From: Actinokineospora enzanensis DSM 44649
Lineage (GTDB): Bacteria > Actinomycetota > Actinomycetes > Mycobacteriales > Pseudonocardiaceae
Assembly: GCF_000374445.1 (NCBI RefSeq)
Contig: NZ_KB894416.1
Span: forward strand, 100,673 to 164,672
Reading direction: 5' to 3'
Length of the DNA: 64,000 nt
Shown: positions 54,555-61,980 of the stretch, in pieces
How positions within the stretch are numbered: position 1 is the first letter of the stretch
Layout: every line of letters begins with the position of its first letter
The notes under the pieces: model-generated
What the model was told of the DNA's origin: nothing
Seen by the model: the letters and a program-made list of their open reading frames with translations, nothing else
The model's database searches: none
Position numbers and translations under genes: made by a program

Positions 54555-55690
54555 CGCGTGCCGTCGCTTCCGGTCGCGCCCCGCCCGGCCGGGTCGGTCA
54601 CCATGTCACGCAGTTCGCGGGCGTACTCGCTGCCGCACCGCAGGTGCGCGCGGATGGCGCTGGCCGACGCGGTCGGCGGCAGGTCCCCGGCGGCGATCGC
54701 CGCCCGCAGGCGGGGCAGCAACGCCGCCGCCCGCGCGGACAATCGTCCCTGAACGATCGGGGCGTCGGGGGCGTGGGCGGCCCCCGCCGAGGCCCGCTGC
54801 GCCGCCCCGGCCGGGAGGGCCTCGCCCGCGGTGTCGGTGCGCTCGTCGGTCGGGTCCGCCGCCCCCGACCGGGCCGGGTCGGTGGGGGTGTCGCCGCCGT
54901 GATCCAGGCGGGCGAAACCGTCCCAGATGATCGGCATCACGGTGACCGCGCCGACCGCGACCAGCGGCCCGATCGCGTGCGCCAACAACGCCATCGGCGC
55001 GAACACCTCGGCCGCCCAGGGCAGGTAGGGCCAGACGTTGAGCGTCAACGTCACCCCCAACGCCCCCGCCTCGACCGCGCTCAGGTGCCGGTGGCGCAGC
55101 GTGTGCCCGCGCGTGGTCAGGAACGCCTTCGCCGCGACCACCACCAGCAACACGGCCGAGAGGACCGGCTCCACCGCCCACGCCCCCCACCAGGCCGCGC
55201 CCCGGTCGGACATGTCCATCGTGAGGGTGTGGTGCACGCCGGTGGTCGACCACCCCAACGCCCCCACCAACGCCACCAGCGCGACCACGGTGAGCACCAG
55301 CCGCACCCGCGCGGCCTGCCACGCCCGCGCCATCGGGTCCCGGCCCAACGCGTGCAGCCGCGCGGCCTCACGGGACCGCTTGAGCGCCCGCCGCACCCGC
55401 CCGGTGTCCACCAGCAGCGGCGCGGTGTCGCCCTGCAACGCCAGCAGGGCGTGCGCCTCGGCCACCTCGGCGGACAACCGCCGCACCCGCCCGGTCCGCC
55501 CCACCGACGACCCGACAGCGACGGAACGGCCCTGGTCGCTTCCGTCACCGGTGTCCTGGTCGTCGTGCTCGACAGGCTGGACCCGGGGAGGGGGCGTGGG
55601 GGCGGCCGCGGCCACATAGCGCTCCACCTCGGCCACCGCGTCGGCGAACGGGTCGGACTCGTCCGGGCCGGGCACGGCCAGCGCGCTCAT
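54551..55690 (-). CDS. Conjugative element membrane protein (Spd/DUF2637-like)
   Basis: A 379-residue protein. The N-terminal ~130 residues are acidic and cytosolic. Four to five membrane segments follow (LVLTVVALVALVGALGW; VLSAVLLVVVAAKAFL; FAPMALLAHAIGPLVAVGAV). The tail has a helix-turn-helix-like region (ALLPRLRAAIAAGDLPPTASASAI; key part APIVQGRLSARAAALL). Proteins like this beside Tra are usually spread (Spd) proteins or DUF2637 members. Start ATG 55690, stop overlapping tra. Confidence 0.7.
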   Translation of the reverse strand: MSALAVPGPDESDPFADAVAEVERYVAAAAPTPPPRVQPVEHDDQDTGDGSDQGRSVAVGSSVGRTGRVRRLSAEVAEAHALLALQGDTAPLLVDTGRVRRALKRSREAARLHALGRDPMARAWQAARVRLVLTVVALVALVGALGWSTTGVHHTLTMDMSDRGAAWWGAWAVEPVLSAVLLVVVAAKAFLTTRGHTLRHRHLSAVEAGALGVTLTLNVWPYLPWAAEVFAPMALLAHAIGPLVAVGAVTVMPIIWDGFARLDHGGDTPTDPARSGAADPTDERTDTAGEALPAGAAQRASAGAAHAPDAPIVQGRLSARAAALLPRLRAAIAAGDLPPTASASAIRAHLRCGSEYARELRDMVTDPAGRGATGSDGTR

Positions 55691-55941
55691 CGCCGCACCT
55701 CCCGCGCACGGCCCGCGACCACCACCGGCGACACCCGCCGCACCAGGTCGCTGCGTGACAGGGCGTAGGCGGTGATCAACGCCGGCAACGCCAACACCGC
55801 CACCTGCACAGACGGATCCGGCCCGGCGGCCAGGAACAGCCACTGCACACCCGCGATCACCGCGCCCACCGCGAGCACCCGCCACACGTACATCAACACC
55901 AGCGCCGCGGCCATGACCAGCAACACCAACACGACCTGCAT
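55687..55941 (-). CDS. Small membrane protein (84 aa)
   Basis: MQVVLVLLVMAAALVLMYVW begins a protein with two membrane segments and a basic C-terminus (GRAREVRR). It overlaps the next gene's start (ATGA). Its size and position match small spread proteins of conjugative elements. The family is not recognised. Confidence 0.6.
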   Translation of the reverse strand: MQVVLVLLVMAAALVLMYVWRVLAVGAVIAGVQWLFLAAGPDPSVQVAVLALPALITAYALSRSDLVRRVSPVVVAGRAREVRR

Positions 55942-55946
55942 CACCC

Positions 55947-56123
55947 TCACCGTCCCTTCCGCGCGTTCTTCTTCGCCTTCTTGGCCGCGATGCAGCCGGG
56001 GCAGGTCGGCGAGGCCAGGGTGTAGCGGGCCTCGACCTTGGGGATGACCCACCCGCACAAGGTGTGCACGTCCCCGTTCCACACACTGCGGCGTCCACTG
56101 TGGACTTCGTACTTGCCGCTCAT
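55947..56123 (-). CDS. Small zinc-finger-like protein (58 aa)
   Basis: Starts MSGKYEVHSGRRSVWNGDVH. A single CPGC motif and an earlier HTLCGW give a possible CxxC/CH metal site, followed by a very basic tail (KKAKKNARKGR). It is common in AICEs and actinophages and its role is unknown. Confidence 0.6.
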   Translation of the reverse strand: MSGKYEVHSGRRSVWNGDVHTLCGWVIPKVEARYTLASPTCPGCIAAKKAKKNARKGR

Positions 56124-56263
56124 CGGGCGCCCTCCCCCACGTTTCCGCACTGACCGGCGGTGTGCGTGCCGACCATGCGGGCACAGCGGCACTCGCACAG
56201 CGCCTCGTCCTGCTCGATCACCACGGCCGGGACCCGGGCCGCGACGATGGGGTGCCGGGTCAT
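56120..56263 (-). CDS. Small cysteine-containing protein (47 aa)
   Basis: Starts MTRHPIVAARVPAVVIEQDE and has CECRCARMVGTHTAGQCG, a possible metal site. It overlaps its neighbours by four bases on both sides, which argues for a real gene in the operon. No function is known. Confidence 0.55.
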   Translation of the reverse strand: MTRHPIVAARVPAVVIEQDEALCECRCARMVGTHTAGQCGNVGEGAR

Positions 56264-56640
56264 CGCGGGCCCCCGGCCGATCCGGCACCGGCGGTGTCGA
56301 CACAGCCATCGGCGAACCCGTCGAGGTAGGCGGAGAACAACGCGCCTTCCTCGTGCAGGTCCAGACGCGCGATCTCGCGGTGGATCCGCTCGTGCCTGGT
56401 GGCGGCGTCGTGCCCGTCCCACTCGCGTGCCCGACGCGGCAGCCACCCGAACAGGTCCATGTCGTCGCGGTGCACGTGCCAGGACAACTGGCCGGTGATG
56501 GTGTCGATCACCACCACCATGGCCACCTCCGGCGCGGGCGGGGCCGGGTCGGTCTCGATGTGCGCGGGATACATCGCCGCCAGCAACGCCACCACGTGCG
56601 CACGATCCCGGTACAGCTCACGGATGCTCGCGTCGTTCAC
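56260..56640 (-). CDS. Hypothetical AICE protein (126 aa)
   Basis: An acidic helical protein with the segment REWDGHDAATRHERIHREI. Similar short proteins occur in actinophages and AICEs. No catalytic motif is apparent. Overlapping starts and stops place it in the operon. Confidence 0.6.
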   Translation of the reverse strand: MNDASIRELYRDRAHVVALLAAMYPAHIETDPAPPAPEVAMVVVIDTITGQLSWHVHRDDMDLFGWLPRRAREWDGHDAATRHERIHREIARLDLHEEGALFSAYLDGFADGCVDTAGAGSAGGPR

Positions 56641-57023
56641 GCCGCACCCCCGACCCGGGTGTGGCCGGTGAGCACCTGGGCCAGCCGCGCCAGCTGCATG
56701 GTCCGGTGCGAGGTCGAGGCACCACCAGGAACGTCGGGCACCCGGGTGAACACGGAGAACTCGACGCCCTCGACGGTCTTGGTGACCATGACCGCCACCT
56801 CACCGCCGGCGGTCGCCCACACCTGGACGGCGGCGCAGCCCAGCGCCGCCGCCCACACCGGCAACGCCGCCGGGTGCACCGAGACCATGACACTGCGACG
56901 GCCGACGCTGACGTGCTCGGCGACCAGCTGGTGCGCGCCGATCAACCGGACGGCGGCGGTCATCGTGTTGGCGCTGCCCGAGAGCATCGCGAGAGTACTG
57001 TCATGCGTGGGGGTGGATACCAT
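56637..57023 (-). CDS. Hypothetical AICE protein (128 aa)
   Basis: Starts at ATG 57023 behind GGAGGAGTCACC. The protein has a hydrophobic middle (PAALPVWAAALGCAAVQVW) that is more like a buried sheet/helix than a membrane segment, and VMVTKTVEGVEFSVF. The family is unknown. Confidence 0.6.
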   Translation of the reverse strand: MVSTPTHDSTLAMLSGSANTMTAAVRLIGAHQLVAEHVSVGRRSVMVSVHPAALPVWAAALGCAAVQVWATAGGEVAVMVTKTVEGVEFSVFTRVPDVPGGASTSHRTMQLARLAQVLTGHTRVGGAA

Positions 57024-57064
57024 GGTGACTCCTCCACTGGAGTTGGTTGGTGGGGGTTGCGAGG

Positions 57065-57109
57065 CCCGGCCCGGCGGACTTCTTTGGCGGGATGGACCGC
57101 CGGGCCGGG
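57065..57109 (-). terminator. Hairpin after the Nudix gene
   Basis: A perfect 13-bp stem, CCCGGCCCGGCGG/CCGCCGGGCCGGG, with a 19-base loop. It lies between the Nudix stop (57116) and the next gene start (57023), all on the minus strand. Confidence 0.65.
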
Positions 57110-57115
57110 GCAGCG

Positions 57116-57544
57116 TCAGGTCAGGTTGAGCAGCAGGACCGCGTCGGTGAGGATGCGGTCGTGGTCGAACGCCAGCGTCGACCGCGCGAGGGTGTCGAGC
57201 TCCACCCACCGGGCGGCGCGGGCGTCGTCGGCGGCCCTCGGCATGGGCAGCGTGTCCATGAGCGCGGCATAGGCGTGGCTGACGTAGTCGCCACGCGGGT
57301 CCCGGCCCCACTTGTCGTAGACGCCGACCTCGACCACCCGGCGCGGCATGATCACCCCGGTCTCCTCCCGCAGCTCCCGCGCCACGGCCTTGCGCGGAGA
57401 CTCCCCCGGGTTCAGCTTCCCGCCCGGCAACGCCCACCGGCCCCGGTACGGGCTCTTCCCGCGCTGGATCAGCAACACCCGCCAACGGCCCTCGGCGTGG
57501 CCGAACAGGACCGCGTCAGCGGTGACGATCTTGCTGGTGTTCAA
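57116..57544 (-). CDS. Nudix hydrolase
   Basis: A 142-residue protein with an intact Nudix box: GGKLNPGESPRKAVARELRE followed by ETGV. The N-terminal strand SKIVTADAVLFG precedes it. Nudix enzymes cleave nucleoside diphosphate derivatives with Mg. I chose TTG 57544, which has AAGGGAG at good spacing; ATG 57589 in frame is an alternative. It may clean nucleotide pools during element replication. Confidence 0.85.
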   Translation of the reverse strand: MNTSKIVTADAVLFGHAEGRWRVLLIQRGKSPYRGRWALPGGKLNPGESPRKAVARELREETGVIMPRRVVEVGVYDKWGRDPRGDYVSHAYAALMDTLPMPRAADDARAARWVELDTLARSTLAFDHDRILTDAVLLLNLT

Positions 57545-57604
57545 CGACTCTCTCTCCCTTGGTTTGTCGAATGGTCCATGTCCTGTCACCTCATGCCGGG
57601 TGAC

Positions 57605-57799
57605 CTAGTCCGCCAGCACCCACGCCGCGCACACCGGGTCGCCACAGGTCTCCGTGCCCCGAAACCGCTTGCGCTGACACGGCCTGCCGTACGGCCGCGC
57701 CGTGCAACGAGTGCCGTCGACACGCTCCTGTCGCTGCTTGCCGCGCTCGGCCACCGCCGCCGGGCTCACCGCGCGCAGCGTGGACTTCAAAATCCCCAT
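57605..57799 (-). CDS. Small cysteine-rich protein (64 aa)
   Basis: Starts MGILKSTLRAVSPAAVAERG at ATG 57799. Cysteines in GTRCTARPYGRPCQRKRF and ETCGDPVCAAWV form a possible zinc site with basic surroundings. It lies just after the zinc-ribbon gene at 57802. No known family. Confidence 0.6.
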   Translation of the reverse strand: MGILKSTLRAVSPAAVAERGKQRQERVDGTRCTARPYGRPCQRKRFRGTETCGDPVCAAWVLAD

Positions 57800-57801
57800 C
57801 G

Positions 57802-57978
57802 TCACTTCCCCTTCCTCGTCCGCTTGCCCTTGCCGTCGTTGCACTCCGGGCACGACACCCGCCGCTGCGGGCCGCCCCCGAAACCCGCCCAGAGCCCGAC
57901 ACCACCGCAGGTGACGCACAACCCACGCGCCCGCAACACCGACGGACTCTCATTGCTGTTCCGGCTGTTCTCCGTCAC
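57802..57978 (-). CDS. Small zinc-ribbon protein (58 aa)
   Basis: Starts at GTG 57978, overlapping the upstream stop. It has CVTCGGVGLW and CPECNDGKGKRTRKGK, one DnaJ-type zinc module with a basic tail. The role is unknown. Confidence 0.6.
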   Translation of the reverse strand: MTENSRNSNESPSVLRARGLCVTCGGVGLWAGFGGGPQRRVSCPECNDGKGKRTRKGK

Positions 57979-58214
57979 GGCCTGAGCCGCTTCCGATTCC
58001 GACCCGACACAGCGCCGACGTCGGTCTTGTCGGCCCGCGTGGCGTGCGCGGTGACGATCTTCTGCGGGACCTCCAGCTCCCCATAGGTGCGGATCGCGCC
58101 CGGGGCGCGCGCCGGGTAGGTCCTGCCGCTGAACGTGATCCCCAACTGCCCCACCACCGCCATCACCGCCTCGACCTCCGCCGCCGGGCCGATCAAGCGC
58201 ACTTCCACCGACAT
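57975..58214 (-). CDS. Small AICE protein (79 aa)
   Basis: Starts MSVEVRLIGPAAEVEAVMAV at ATG 58214 behind CAGGAGGACACC, the same start context as the genes at 49613 and 50581. The predicted beta-alpha-beta layout resembles a small ferredoxin-like fold. No function is known. Confidence 0.6.
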   Translation of the reverse strand: MSVEVRLIGPAAEVEAVMAVVGQLGITFSGRTYPARAPGAIRTYGELEVPQKIVTAHATRADKTDVGAVSGRNRKRLRP

Positions 58215-58270
58215 GGTGTCCTCCTGTTGTTTGGATGATGCGAACCGCCACGGACCGCGGCGGCACACGG

Positions 58271-58705
58271 TCAGGCGACCGCCGGGTCCCGCGTGGACTC
58301 GGCGGTGGCCAGCCAGCAGGGCGTGCACTGCCGGGTCTCCAACGGCACGACATAGCCCGCGTCCCGACCGCAGGTCCGGCACAGCCGCCGCGCGAGGTTC
58401 GCCTTCGCGATCGCGGTGTGCTGCGCCGGGGTCGCCGGCCTGTGCGGCGCGGCCCGGGACACCAGGAACAACTCCGCGAACACCTGCTTGCACGCCCGGC
58501 GGCACCGGAAGTACAGATAGGCCACCGGCTCCTGCCCGGCCGGCCGCTTCCCCATCCCCCGCAACTGCCGCCGCGTCGCCAACACCCCACGCGGCGCGAT
58601 GCCCCACGACAACAACGGCAGGCCCTGATGCGTGCCCCGCGTGTACTCCTGCGACTGCGACCAGGGGACCGTGGCCAGCACCCACGGATACCGACGCGTG
58701 CCCAT
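58271..58705 (-). CDS. Hypothetical AICE protein with zinc-binding tail (144 aa)
   Basis: Starts MGTRRYPWVLATVPWSQSQE at ATG 58705. It has a basic centre (YFRCRRACKQVFAELF) and a C-terminal CRTCGRDAGYV/CTPCWLA zinc ribbon. The stop of the next upstream gene overlaps its start (TGATG). Possibly nucleic acid binding. Confidence 0.6.
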   Translation of the reverse strand: MGTRRYPWVLATVPWSQSQEYTRGTHQGLPLLSWGIAPRGVLATRRQLRGMGKRPAGQEPVAYLYFRCRRACKQVFAELFLVSRAAPHRPATPAQHTAIAKANLARRLCRTCGRDAGYVVPLETRQCTPCWLATAESTRDPAVA

Positions 58706-59145
58706 CACGCCACCGCCGTCACCAGAGCGGCCACCAGCAACCACAGCTGGTGCCAGGACTGGTCCAGGATGTAGCCGCCACCCAACGGGCCACCCAACCG
58801 CGCGAACGCGCCCTTCCCGGCCACGCGCGCCAGCCAGGACAGCGTGAACCGGCGATCCGCCCAATAGTGCGTCACAGCCGAGATGGCCTGACCGGCCACG
58901 AACCCCACCGGTGTCACCGGCAGGCCCAGCAGCCACCACAACACCGCCACCGTGCCCGCCGTGACCACCGTGTACGAGGCGACATGCCCCACGCACGCCA
59001 TCCGGCCAGAACGGTCCCGACGGCCCTTGGCCACCGCCTGGTGATCGGTCTGCGCCCAGTGATCACCCACCTGATGCGCCACCAACAACGCAGGCAACAA
59101 CACAGCGAACGTCACCGCGGACGGGCCCACCACCGTGCCGGTCAC
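58705..59145 (-). CDS. Membrane protein, DUF3307-like
   Basis: A 146-residue protein starting at GTG 59145. AVTFAVLLPALLVAHQVGDH opens the first membrane segment, and HWAQTDHQAVAKG resembles the DUF3307 signature. Two or three further membrane segments follow (VVTAGTVAVLWWLLGL; PVGFVAGQAISAVTHYW). It overlaps whiB by four bases. The function is unknown. Confidence 0.65.
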   Translation of the reverse strand: MTGTVVGPSAVTFAVLLPALLVAHQVGDHWAQTDHQAVAKGRRDRSGRMACVGHVASYTVVTAGTVAVLWWLLGLPVTPVGFVAGQAISAVTHYWADRRFTLSWLARVAGKGAFARLGGPLGGGYILDQSWHQLWLLVAALVTAVA

Positions 59146-59387
59146 CGCCGCGCCCCGTCCGACCTGCGCGACAGACGACGCTGCCGCGCGGTCTGCCCAC
59201 CCCACACACCATCGGCCTGCCCGGTAGACCGCGCGTACGCCCCGCACTCCACACGAACCTCACACCGCCCACACACCTGCCGCGCCGGGGCCGCCCGCAC
59301 CCCACCCCGCTCCGGGTGAAACGCGTCCGGATCCGTCTGCGCACACAACGCCGAATCCATCCACCGCGTCGCGTCCACCGTGCTCAC
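59142..59387 (-). CDS. WhiB-type iron-sulfur transcription factor
   Basis: An 81-residue WhiB-like protein starting at GTG 59387. The four cluster ligands are the cysteine in SALCAQTD and those in QVCGRCEVRVEC; the turn motif GVWGGQTARQRR and basic tail follow. WhiB proteins bind a [4Fe-4S] cluster and sigma factor A to control transcription. AICEs and actinophages often carry one. It may sense host redox state to control transfer. Confidence 0.92.
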   Translation of the reverse strand: MSTVDATRWMDSALCAQTDPDAFHPERGGVRAAPARQVCGRCEVRVECGAYARSTGQADGVWGGQTARQRRLSRRSDGARR

Positions 59388-59680
59388 GCCGCCACCCCCG
59401 ACCACCTCGGGCACGTCGGGGCGTGACCACCAGCCCACTCACAAAACGGACACGACCTCGCCGCCACGGCCGCGGCCCGGGACAACGCCCGACCCCACCG
59501 ACGCCGCGCCCGACGCATCGCGTCATCCCGATCGACAAACACCGGCGGCACGGTCACAACCGGCACAACATGCCGCCTGACCTGCCACAACAGCCTGTTC
59601 ACGACGGCCTCCGTGACGCCGTCAGGGTAGTGACTGGGGTAGCTCACTTCGCACCTCGATCCGGTCTCCTGCACCACCAT
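59384..59680 (-). CDS. First gene of the AICE operon: hypothetical protein with CxxC motif
   Basis: A 98-residue protein starting at ATG 59680, a few bases after a good promoter. The C-terminal CPFCEWAGGHAPTCPRW is a probable zinc site. The rest is basic and helical. It overlaps whiB by four bases. No known family. Confidence 0.6.
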   Translation of the reverse strand: MVVQETGSRCEVSYPSHYPDGVTEAVVNRLLWQVRRHVVPVVTVPPVFVDRDDAMRRARRRWGRALSRAAAVAARSCPFCEWAGGHAPTCPRWSGVAA

Positions 59681-59700
59681 CTTCTTGTGGCGACCAGCCG

Positions 59701-59729
59701 AAGCTAACAGTTGCCCTGTTTCATGTCAA
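59701..59729 (-). promoter_or_regulatory. Sigma-A type promoter of the AICE minus-strand operon
   Basis: On the minus strand: -35 TTGACA (59729-59724), 17-base spacer, -10 TAGCTT (59706-59701). The start codon at 59680 follows about 20 bases later. It is the best promoter match in the window and would drive the long operon down to the integrase. Confidence 0.8.
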
Positions 59730-59752
59730 CTGCCAGAGATGCAAGTCAACTG
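59708..59752. promoter_or_regulatory. Operator repeats CAGTTG / CAACTG over the AICE promoter
   Basis: CAGTTG (59708-59713) and CAACTG (59727-59732) form an inverted repeat inside the promoter, and GTCAACTG recurs at 59745-59752, 20 bp downstream of its first copy. They overlap the -35 and spacer, as a repressor site would. The likely repressor is the GntR-kinase protein encoded divergently. Confidence 0.6.
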
Positions 59753-59807
59753 GCTGGCCAACATGGTGCATCCAGATGGCCGCCCACCTGCGATGATGCG
59801 CCCGTTG

Positions 59808-59818
59808 ACCTGTTAGGT
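59808..59818. promoter_or_regulatory. Small palindrome upstream of the GntR-kinase gene
   Basis: ACCT-gtt-AGGT lies just before a TATGAT -10 box (59825-59830) and after TTGACC. It may be an autoregulatory site. Weak evidence. Confidence 0.35.
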
Positions 59819-59860
59819 AACTGATATGATGCGCGAACCAGTGCTTCGATTGGAGATCGC

Positions 59861-60706
59861 ATGGCAGACGACCGACCCCGACTCTCCCGATCGGAATCGC
59901 TCCATCAGCAGGTGGCGCGCAACATCCGCAACGACATCGAGGCGGGGCGCCTGCGAGATGGGCAACCGCTGCCGTCGACCAGGGAATTGGCCGCGCAGTG
60001 GGGGGTAAGCGTCTTCACGATCGACTCGGCGATGAAGATCTTGATCGCGGACGGCTTGGTAGAGAGCAAGCCGCGGGCAGGGAGGGTCGTCACCGCCCCG
60101 GCCCAGCGAAACGAGGTTCGAACCAACCGGCCGGTCGTACTTCTCATCGGAGGCTACGCGGGCAGCGGCAAGACAGAGCTGGGCCGCATCCTGGCTCGGG
60201 AAACGGGCTGGCCCATGCTGGACAAGGACACGCTCACCCGCCCCGTGGTGGAAGCCGCCCTTGAGTTTGTCGGCTGTTCTCCCAACGACCGGGAGTCGGA
60301 GACTTATCTGCACTCGATCCGGCCGCGAGAGTACGAGGCCTTGCACAACGCGGTTACTGAAAACGTGCAGTGTGGCAACAACGCGATCGTCACGGCCCCA
60401 TTCATCAAGGAACTGCGCGACGAATCATGGATCGCCAGAACCAGAGCTACCTTTGCCGCGCTCAACGCGGATCTCACGTTCGTATGGGTGCACTGCGACC
60501 TGGCGACGATGCTCACCTACGTGCGACACAGGGGAGCGGCCCGGGATGCGTCGAAACTGGACAACTGGTCCACGTACGCAGAATCGGTTGACGTCGACTT
60601 CCGCCCATCCGTCGACCACACCGTGATCGACAACAGCGCGTCGGGCGAGCCTCTACAGGCACAGGCGCATAACCTGGTCGCCACACTACTGACGGCACGT
60701 CCGTGA
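59861..60706 (+). CDS. GntR-type regulator fused to a P-loop kinase domain
   Basis: A 281-residue fusion. Residues about 10-75 are a GntR winged helix: LHQQVARNIRNDIEAGRLRDG (opening helix), LPSTRELAAQWGVSVFTID and the wing GLVESKPRAGRVVT. Residues about 93-281 are a P-loop kinase: VVLLIGGYAGSGKTELGRIL (Walker A), then a DKDTLTR segment and a lid with RHRGAARDAS. It resembles zeta-toxin/AAA_33 kinases. In pSAM2-like elements a GntR repressor (KorSA) sits at this place; the kinase part is unusual. It starts at ATG 59861 and overlaps the next gene (GTGA). Confidence 0.82.
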   Translation: MADDRPRLSRSESLHQQVARNIRNDIEAGRLRDGQPLPSTRELAAQWGVSVFTIDSAMKILIADGLVESKPRAGRVVTAPAQRNEVRTNRPVVLLIGGYAGSGKTELGRILARETGWPMLDKDTLTRPVVEAALEFVGCSPNDRESETYLHSIRPREYEALHNAVTENVQCGNNAIVTAPFIKELRDESWIARTRATFAALNADLTFVWVHCDLATMLTYVRHRGAARDASKLDNWSTYAESVDVDFRPSVDHTVIDNSASGEPLQAQAHNLVATLLTARP

Positions 60707-61608
60707 GCAATCTGCGCGTTCTCGTCAGCTCAGAACCAGATGATGCGGTCGGCAGGGAGTTGCTATCGCAACTCTCCGGTGTTCGTGTGATCGCATATGA
60801 CCCCAATGCTGACGAGTTGAACAATGACCAAGCAGCGGCGGACGTGCTAATCCCGCCCTACCGCAGCAGCCACCGCCCGATCAAGCTGCTTGGGTACCTT
60901 TCGAACCTTCGCATGGTTCAACTGCTTTCCGCAGGAGTGGACGAATGGGCGCCGCACGTCTCCGAGGATGTGATCCTCTCCAGCGCCCGTGGCGCCCACG
61001 CAGGGCCAGTCTCCGAGTGGATTCTGTCCGCGATCCTCACCCAGTTCCGCCAGTGGCCTGCACTTGTCAGGTTCCAAGACGAACATGTCTGGGCACATCG
61101 CAGGTTCCATGCGGACACCCTGGCCGGAAAGCGAGTCTTGATCGTCGGAGCGGGCAGTATCGGCATGGCCTCTGCCAAACGCCTCGAAGCGTTCGATGCA
61201 ACAACGACCCTCGTAGCCCGCCGAGCCCGGGACGGCATCCATGCTGCCTCTGAACTGCCGGAGTTGATCCCTGATCACAGAGTCGTTGTCATCGCCGTGC
61301 CGTTGACCCAGGAAACCAGAGGCATGGTGGACGCCCGATTCCTCGCATCGATGGACACTGGCGCCTTGCTCGTGAACGCCGGGCGCGGCCAAGTAGTGGA
61401 CACCGATGCCTTGGTCACCGAACTACGTCAAAATCGGCTCACGGCCGCACTCGACGTCATGAACCCGGAACCTTTGCCCCCTGAACATGCGCTTTGGAGA
61501 TGTACGAACGCCATCATCAGCCCGCATTCGGCACGAACTGTGCCAGGCACCAATGTTCTTTGCTACAAGGCGGCGGCACACTGCATTGGCGTGCATTTGA
61601 TCGTGTGA
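60703..61608 (+). CDS. D-isomer specific 2-hydroxyacid dehydrogenase
   Basis: A 301-residue NAD-dependent dehydrogenase starting at GTG 60703. The nucleotide loop is VLIVGAGSIGMASAKRL. Catalytic residues are the Arg in LLVNAGRGQVVDTD, the Glu in VMNPEPLPPEHAL and the His in IISPHSARTVPG. Family members reduce 2-oxoacids. The substrate is unknown. It is translationally coupled to the GntR-kinase gene, so the two may form one metabolic or signalling unit. Confidence 0.88.
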   Translation: MSNLRVLVSSEPDDAVGRELLSQLSGVRVIAYDPNADELNNDQAAADVLIPPYRSSHRPIKLLGYLSNLRMVQLLSAGVDEWAPHVSEDVILSSARGAHAGPVSEWILSAILTQFRQWPALVRFQDEHVWAHRRFHADTLAGKRVLIVGAGSIGMASAKRLEAFDATTTLVARRARDGIHAASELPELIPDHRVVVIAVPLTQETRGMVDARFLASMDTGALLVNAGRGQVVDTDALVTELRQNRLTAALDVMNPEPLPPEHALWRCTNAIISPHSARTVPGTNVLCYKAAAHCIGVHLIV

Positions 61609-61650
61609 CGGTATCCGCTCTAACAGTGACCCCAGGGTCAGTGTCATCGA

Positions 61651-61857
61651 CTACAGCCCAGACTGCCAGCGGTTCTCGTCCGCTACCGCGTTCCCGGCGG
61701 CGATCAGGCAGGGGACGCACATAGGGCCGCGCTGATCGAGTACGAGGTTGGCGGGGACGCTCAGGCCGCAGGCTGTCTGGCGTACGCGACCCGGTACAGG
61801 GTCGGGGGACACCCAGAGATGGACCAGTTGGTCCCGGGCGCACCACAGCGGCGTCAT
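61651..61857 (-). CDS. Small zinc-ribbon-like protein (68 aa)
   Basis: Starts MTPLWCARDQLVHLWVSPDP at ATG 61857 behind GGAGGGTGACGACA. Cysteines in PLWCARD, TACGLSV and MCVPCLIAAG with the histidine form a possible metal site. It is divergent from the frameshifted gene at 61981, with repeats between them. The family is one of the short zinc proteins common in actinomycetes, with no known role. Confidence 0.65.
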   Translation of the reverse strand: MTPLWCARDQLVHLWVSPDPVPGRVRQTACGLSVPANLVLDQRGPMCVPCLIAAGNAVADENRWQSGL

Positions 61858-61904
61858 TGTCGTCACCCTCCGGTCGGTGATCGCTTCTTGGCGTGAGCAG
61901 TAAA

Positions 61905-61965
61905 CGCCAGAAACGCCAGATTCGCCACTATCGCCAGTTGACCAGGGCAAACGCCAGATTCGCCA
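61905..61965. repeat. 9-bp tandem repeats (CGCCAGAtt type), candidate operator
   Basis: CGCCA begins at 61905, 61914, 61923 and 61932 (exactly 9 bases apart), then after a degenerate unit at 61952 and 61961. The full unit is close to CGCCAGATT. An inverted TGGCG lies at 61889. The array fills the divergent region between the genes at 61857 and 61981. Head-to-tail repeats of this kind suit a BldC-like protein. Confidence 0.75.
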
Positions 61966-61980
61966 GGCAGAGTGACCGCC

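Noticed and set aside
55691..56098. N-terminal extension of the Spd-like membrane protein frame
   Set aside because: It overlaps three small genes with good starts; ATG 55690 fits the ATGA junction.
61905..61965. CRISPR-like reading of the 9-bp repeats
   Set aside because: The units are tandem and lack spacers of constant length; no cas gene is present.
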